A stretch of DNA of 64,000 nt from Aggregicoccus sp. 17bor-14 (GTDB lineage: Bacteria; Myxococcota; Myxococcia; Myxococcales; Myxococcaceae). The position numbers and the translations under genes are program-made. The notes beneath the pieces are model-generated. The model saw only the letters and a list, made by a program, of their open reading frames with translations, made no database searches and was not told where the DNA came from. Positions 61,665 through 64,000 of this stretch are shown one piece after another. Position 1 is the first letter of the stretch, and each line of letters opens with the position of its first letter. The stretch is taken from the NCBI RefSeq assembly GCF_009659535.1, contig NZ_VJZZ01000009.1, forward strand, positions 1 through 64,000, in the 5' to 3' direction.

Positions 61665-61805
61665 GGGCCCGTCCGCATACCTCAAGAGCCCCCCGGGCGT
61701 CCCAGGGCCCGTGCAGCGCGCCATCCGGCGGTGGACGGCCCCGCGCGCGCCCCGCGTCGGGGCGGTGGATGCCGGCCCGCCGGGCCGCTAAGAATGCGGC
61801 CTGCC

Positions 61806-62393
61806 ATGGCCCCCCGCTCTCCGCACCGCCGCGCGCTGCTGCCCCTCACCCTCGCCGCCTGCGGAGGGCTGCTGGGCGCGGGCTGCATCGTGGAGGCGCC
61901 GGGCGGGGCGAGCCCGGCCGAGCGCCGCGCCGCCACGGTGGCGAGGGTGCCCCCGGTGAGCGTGAAGAGCGGGGCGAACTTCGAGGGCAAGGTGGAGGTG
62001 GTGGGCGCGAGCCTCGAGCCGGGGCGCGCGGTGCCCGGCGAGCCCGTGCGGGTGACGATGTTCTTCAAGGTGCTCGCCCCGCTGAGCGAGGACTACTTCG
62101 TCTTCGTCCACGTGGAGGACGCGTCGGGCCGCGGCGAGCGGATGAACGTGGACCACAAGCCGGCCGGCGGCCTCTACCCCACGTCGCAGTGGCGGGTGGG
62201 GGAGACGGTGAAGGACGAGTTCACCTTCACGCTGCCCACCGGGGGCGCCACGCCCTCCGCGGTGAACCTGCTCTTCGGCTTCTGGCAGCCGGAGACCGAC
62301 ACGCGCCTGAGGCTGAGCAACCCCCAGGCGGTGCGCAGCGACGGCAAGGACCGCGTGCTGCTCGCGCAGGTGCCCGTGGCCAACGCGCGCTAG
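61806..62393 (+). CDS. Predicted lipoprotein with beta-sandwich domain
   Basis: A 195-residue protein with a type II signal: a short Arg-rich start, a hydrophobic run, and the lipobox LLGAGC, with the lipidated Cys near residue 27. An Ala/Pro linker is followed by a domain with VKSGANFEGKVEVVGASLEPG, VRVTMFFKVLAPLSEDYFVFVHVED and SQWRVGETVKDEFTFTLP, which resembles a beta-sandwich used in surface or glycan-linked proteins. No catalytic motif is seen. Divergent from ftsY (141-base gap). Confidence 0.78.
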   Translation: MAPRSPHRRALLPLTLAACGGLLGAGCIVEAPGGASPAERRAATVARVPPVSVKSGANFEGKVEVVGASLEPGRAVPGEPVRVTMFFKVLAPLSEDYFVFVHVEDASGRGERMNVDHKPAGGLYPTSQWRVGETVKDEFTFTLPTGGATPSAVNLLFGFWQPETDTRLRLSNPQAVRSDGKDRVLLAQVPVANAR

Positions 62394-62416
62394 CGGCAGG
62401 GGACGAAGGGACGAAA

Positions 62417-62817
<401 letters not shown>

Positions 62818-62822
62818 CCCGG

Positions 62823-62851
62823 GCTCTAACCCAAGCCCGGGGGTGGAGCAA
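62823..62851 (-). promoter_or_regulatory. Weak predicted promoter of rnpB
   Basis: On the minus strand, TTGCTC (62851-62846), 17 bases, TAGAGC (62828-62823). Both hexamers match only three positions, but the spacing is ideal and the predicted start near 62816 agrees with the 5' end of the P1 helix. Confidence 0.4.
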
Positions 62852-62891
62852 GGGGCCCTTGCGGAGCTCCGGAGCCCGCGCCCGCGCCCGC

Positions 62892-64000
62892 CTAGTGGCC
62901 GGGCTCGGGCTGCGGCGGGTGCGCGGGCGGCGGCGTGCCGCCGTGCGGCTCGCTGCGCTCGGCGGCGTGGCGCGGGGCGCGCCGCAGCCGCTGCACCGCC
63001 ACGTACAGCGTGGGGATGAAGACGAGGTTCACCACCGTGGACACCAGCATGCCGCCGAACACCGTGGTGCCCAGCGAGTTGCGCGCGCCGGAGCCCGCAC
63101 CCTTGGCGAGCATCAGGGGCACCACGCCCAGGAGGAAGGCGATGGAGGTCATCAGGATGGGGCGCAGGCGCACGCTGGCCGCCTCGATGACGGCGTCCAG
63201 CGCGCCCTTGCCCTGGGCGCGCAGGTGCTCGGCGAACTCCACGATGAGGATCGCGTTCTTGCTCGCGAGGCCCACGAGCATCACCAGGCCCACCTGACAG
63301 AACACGTCGTTGGGCAGCCCGCGCAAGCCCTGCAGCCCGAGTGCGCCGAGGATGGCGAGCGGCACCGAGAGGATGATCACGAAGGGCAGCACGAAGCTCT
63401 CGTACTGGGCCGCGAGCACCAGGAACACGAACACGATGCCCATGGCGAAGATGACCAGGGTCTGACCGCCGCTCTCCTTCTGGTCGAGGCTCACGCCGGT
63501 CCACTCGCCCGCCATGCCCTCCGGCAGCTTGCTGGTGAGCCCCTCCATCGCGCTGATCGCCTCGCCGGAGGAGGTGCCGGGGGAGGCCTGGCCGTTGACC
63601 TCGACCGAGCGGAAGAGGTTGTAGTGGCGGATGGTCTGCGCGCTGGTGGTGGGGCGCACCTTCACCAGGGCCTCGAGCGGGATCATGTCCCCGCTGTCGC
63701 TGCGCACGTAGAAGGAGCTGATGTCCGAGGGCGCGTCGCGGAACTGCTGCTCCGCCTGGACGTACACGCGGTACGTGCGGGCGGCGTAGTTGAAGTCGTT
63801 CACGTACTGGCTGCCCATGAAGATCTGCAGGGTGCCGAAGACCTGGTCCATCGGCACGCCGAGCGACTTGGCCTTCTGGCGGTCCACCTCCACGTCCAGC
63901 AGCGGCGTGGCCGCGCTGAACGAGGTGAACACGCCGCGCAGCTTGGGCTCGTCCGCCGCCGCGCCGATGAGCGCGTTGGCGCCCGCGGACAGCTCGTCCA
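62892..64000 (-). CDS. RND multidrug efflux permease, C-terminal part (window edge)
   Basis: The frame is open to the right edge, so the N-terminal part lies outside the window. The 369 residues present cover part of the porter domain (VEVDRQKAKSLGVPMDQVF, ALVKVRPTTSAQTIRHYN) and membrane helices of the second half (FVFLVLAAQYESFVLPFVI, GLVMLVGLASKNAILIVEFAEHLRAQGKG, MTSIAFLLGVVPLMLA, FGGMLVSTVVNLVFIPTLYV). The KNAILIVEFA motif and the GARNS(L)GT stretch are typical of the HAE1/AcrB-like family, which exports drugs or lipophilic compounds. Its Pro/His-rich tail is variable. The membrane fusion protein and outer-membrane channel genes are not visible here. Confidence 0.94.
   Translation of the reverse strand, partial: DELSAGANALIGAAADEPKLRGVFTSFSAATPLLDVEVDRQKAKSLGVPMDQVFGTLQIFMGSQYVNDFNYAARTYRVYVQAEQQFRDAPSDISSFYVRSDSGDMIPLEALVKVRPTTSAQTIRHYNLFRSVEVNGQASPGTSSGEAISAMEGLTSKLPEGMAGEWTGVSLDQKESGGQTLVIFAMGIVFVFLVLAAQYESFVLPFVIILSVPLAILGALGLQGLRGLPNDVFCQVGLVMLVGLASKNAILIVEFAEHLRAQGKGALDAVIEAASVRLRPILMTSIAFLLGVVPLMLAKGAGSGARNSLGTTVFGGMLVSTVVNLVFIPTLYVAVQRLRRAPRHAAERSEPHGGTPPPAHPPQPEPGH

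Overview
This window is high-GC (about 70% or more by eye), tightly packed bacterial DNA that reads as a myxobacterium, most likely family Myxococcaceae. The reasons are specific. A PilS2/PilR2-like pair is followed by pilMNOPQ, an MglC-like Roadblock protein, efp, accB, accC and an SgmX-like TPR protein, which is the order I recall from the Myxococcus xanthus chromosome. There is also a CarF-type plasmanylethanolamine desaturase and an RNase P RNA of bacterial A type. No database was searched. All names rest on motifs read in the translations, on gene order and on family knowledge.

Layout. (a) 1-5.5 kb: surface glycan or envelope membrane enzymes, namely a GT-C transferase, a GT39-like transferase, and an alkaline-phosphatase-fold membrane enzyme with a Thr nucleophile. 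(b) 5.6-16.2 kb: type IV pilus block pilD-pilS2-pilR2-pilMNOPQ, a lipoprotein and mglC, closed by a strong terminator. (c) 16.2-19 kb: efp, accB, accC. (d) 19.1-31.6 kb: sgmX-like TPR gene and an ExeA/GspA-like ATPase, then tamB, a TamA/BamA-like barrel and an acyltransferase in very tight succession. (e) 31.6-38.2 kb, minus strand: a seven-gene, translationally coupled run tolQ-tolR-tolA/tonB-tolB-class V aminotransferase-ppx/gppA-MFS, with no pal. (f) 38.4-43.8 kb: repeat lipoprotein, murI, carF, and molybdenum cofactor genes (mobB-moeA divergent from mobA). (g) 43.9-49.5 kb: ftsE-ftsX with an EnvC-like inactive LytM protein, a hydrolase and a CtpA-like protease. (h) 49.6-57.5 kb: envelope proteins, ddl, a processive GT2 synthase, a PEGA protein and TerC. 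(i) 57.5-64 kb: a frameshifted IS110-family transposase, a subclass B3 metallo-beta-lactamase, ftsY, a lipoprotein, rnpB, and the C-terminal part of an RND efflux pump cut by the window edge.

How it works together. Most of the window serves the cell envelope: pilus assembly and its polarity control (PilMNOPQ, MglC, SgmX), outer-membrane biogenesis and lipid movement (TamB/TamA/acyltransferase, Tol), division-site peptidoglycan hydrolysis (FtsEX-EnvC), peptidoglycan precursors (MurI, Ddl) and surface glycans. Gene starts often overlap the preceding stop by 4 bases, so operons are strongly coupled. Several promoters read as TTGACN-N17/18-TANNNT, and some place transcription starts within about a dozen bases of the start codon.

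The best leads for new biology are the SgmX-linked ATPase, the Tam-acyltransferase trio, the Thr-nucleophile membrane enzyme, the EnvC-like protein with two lost zinc-ligand sites, the terC leader hairpin and the triple-repeat lipoprotein.
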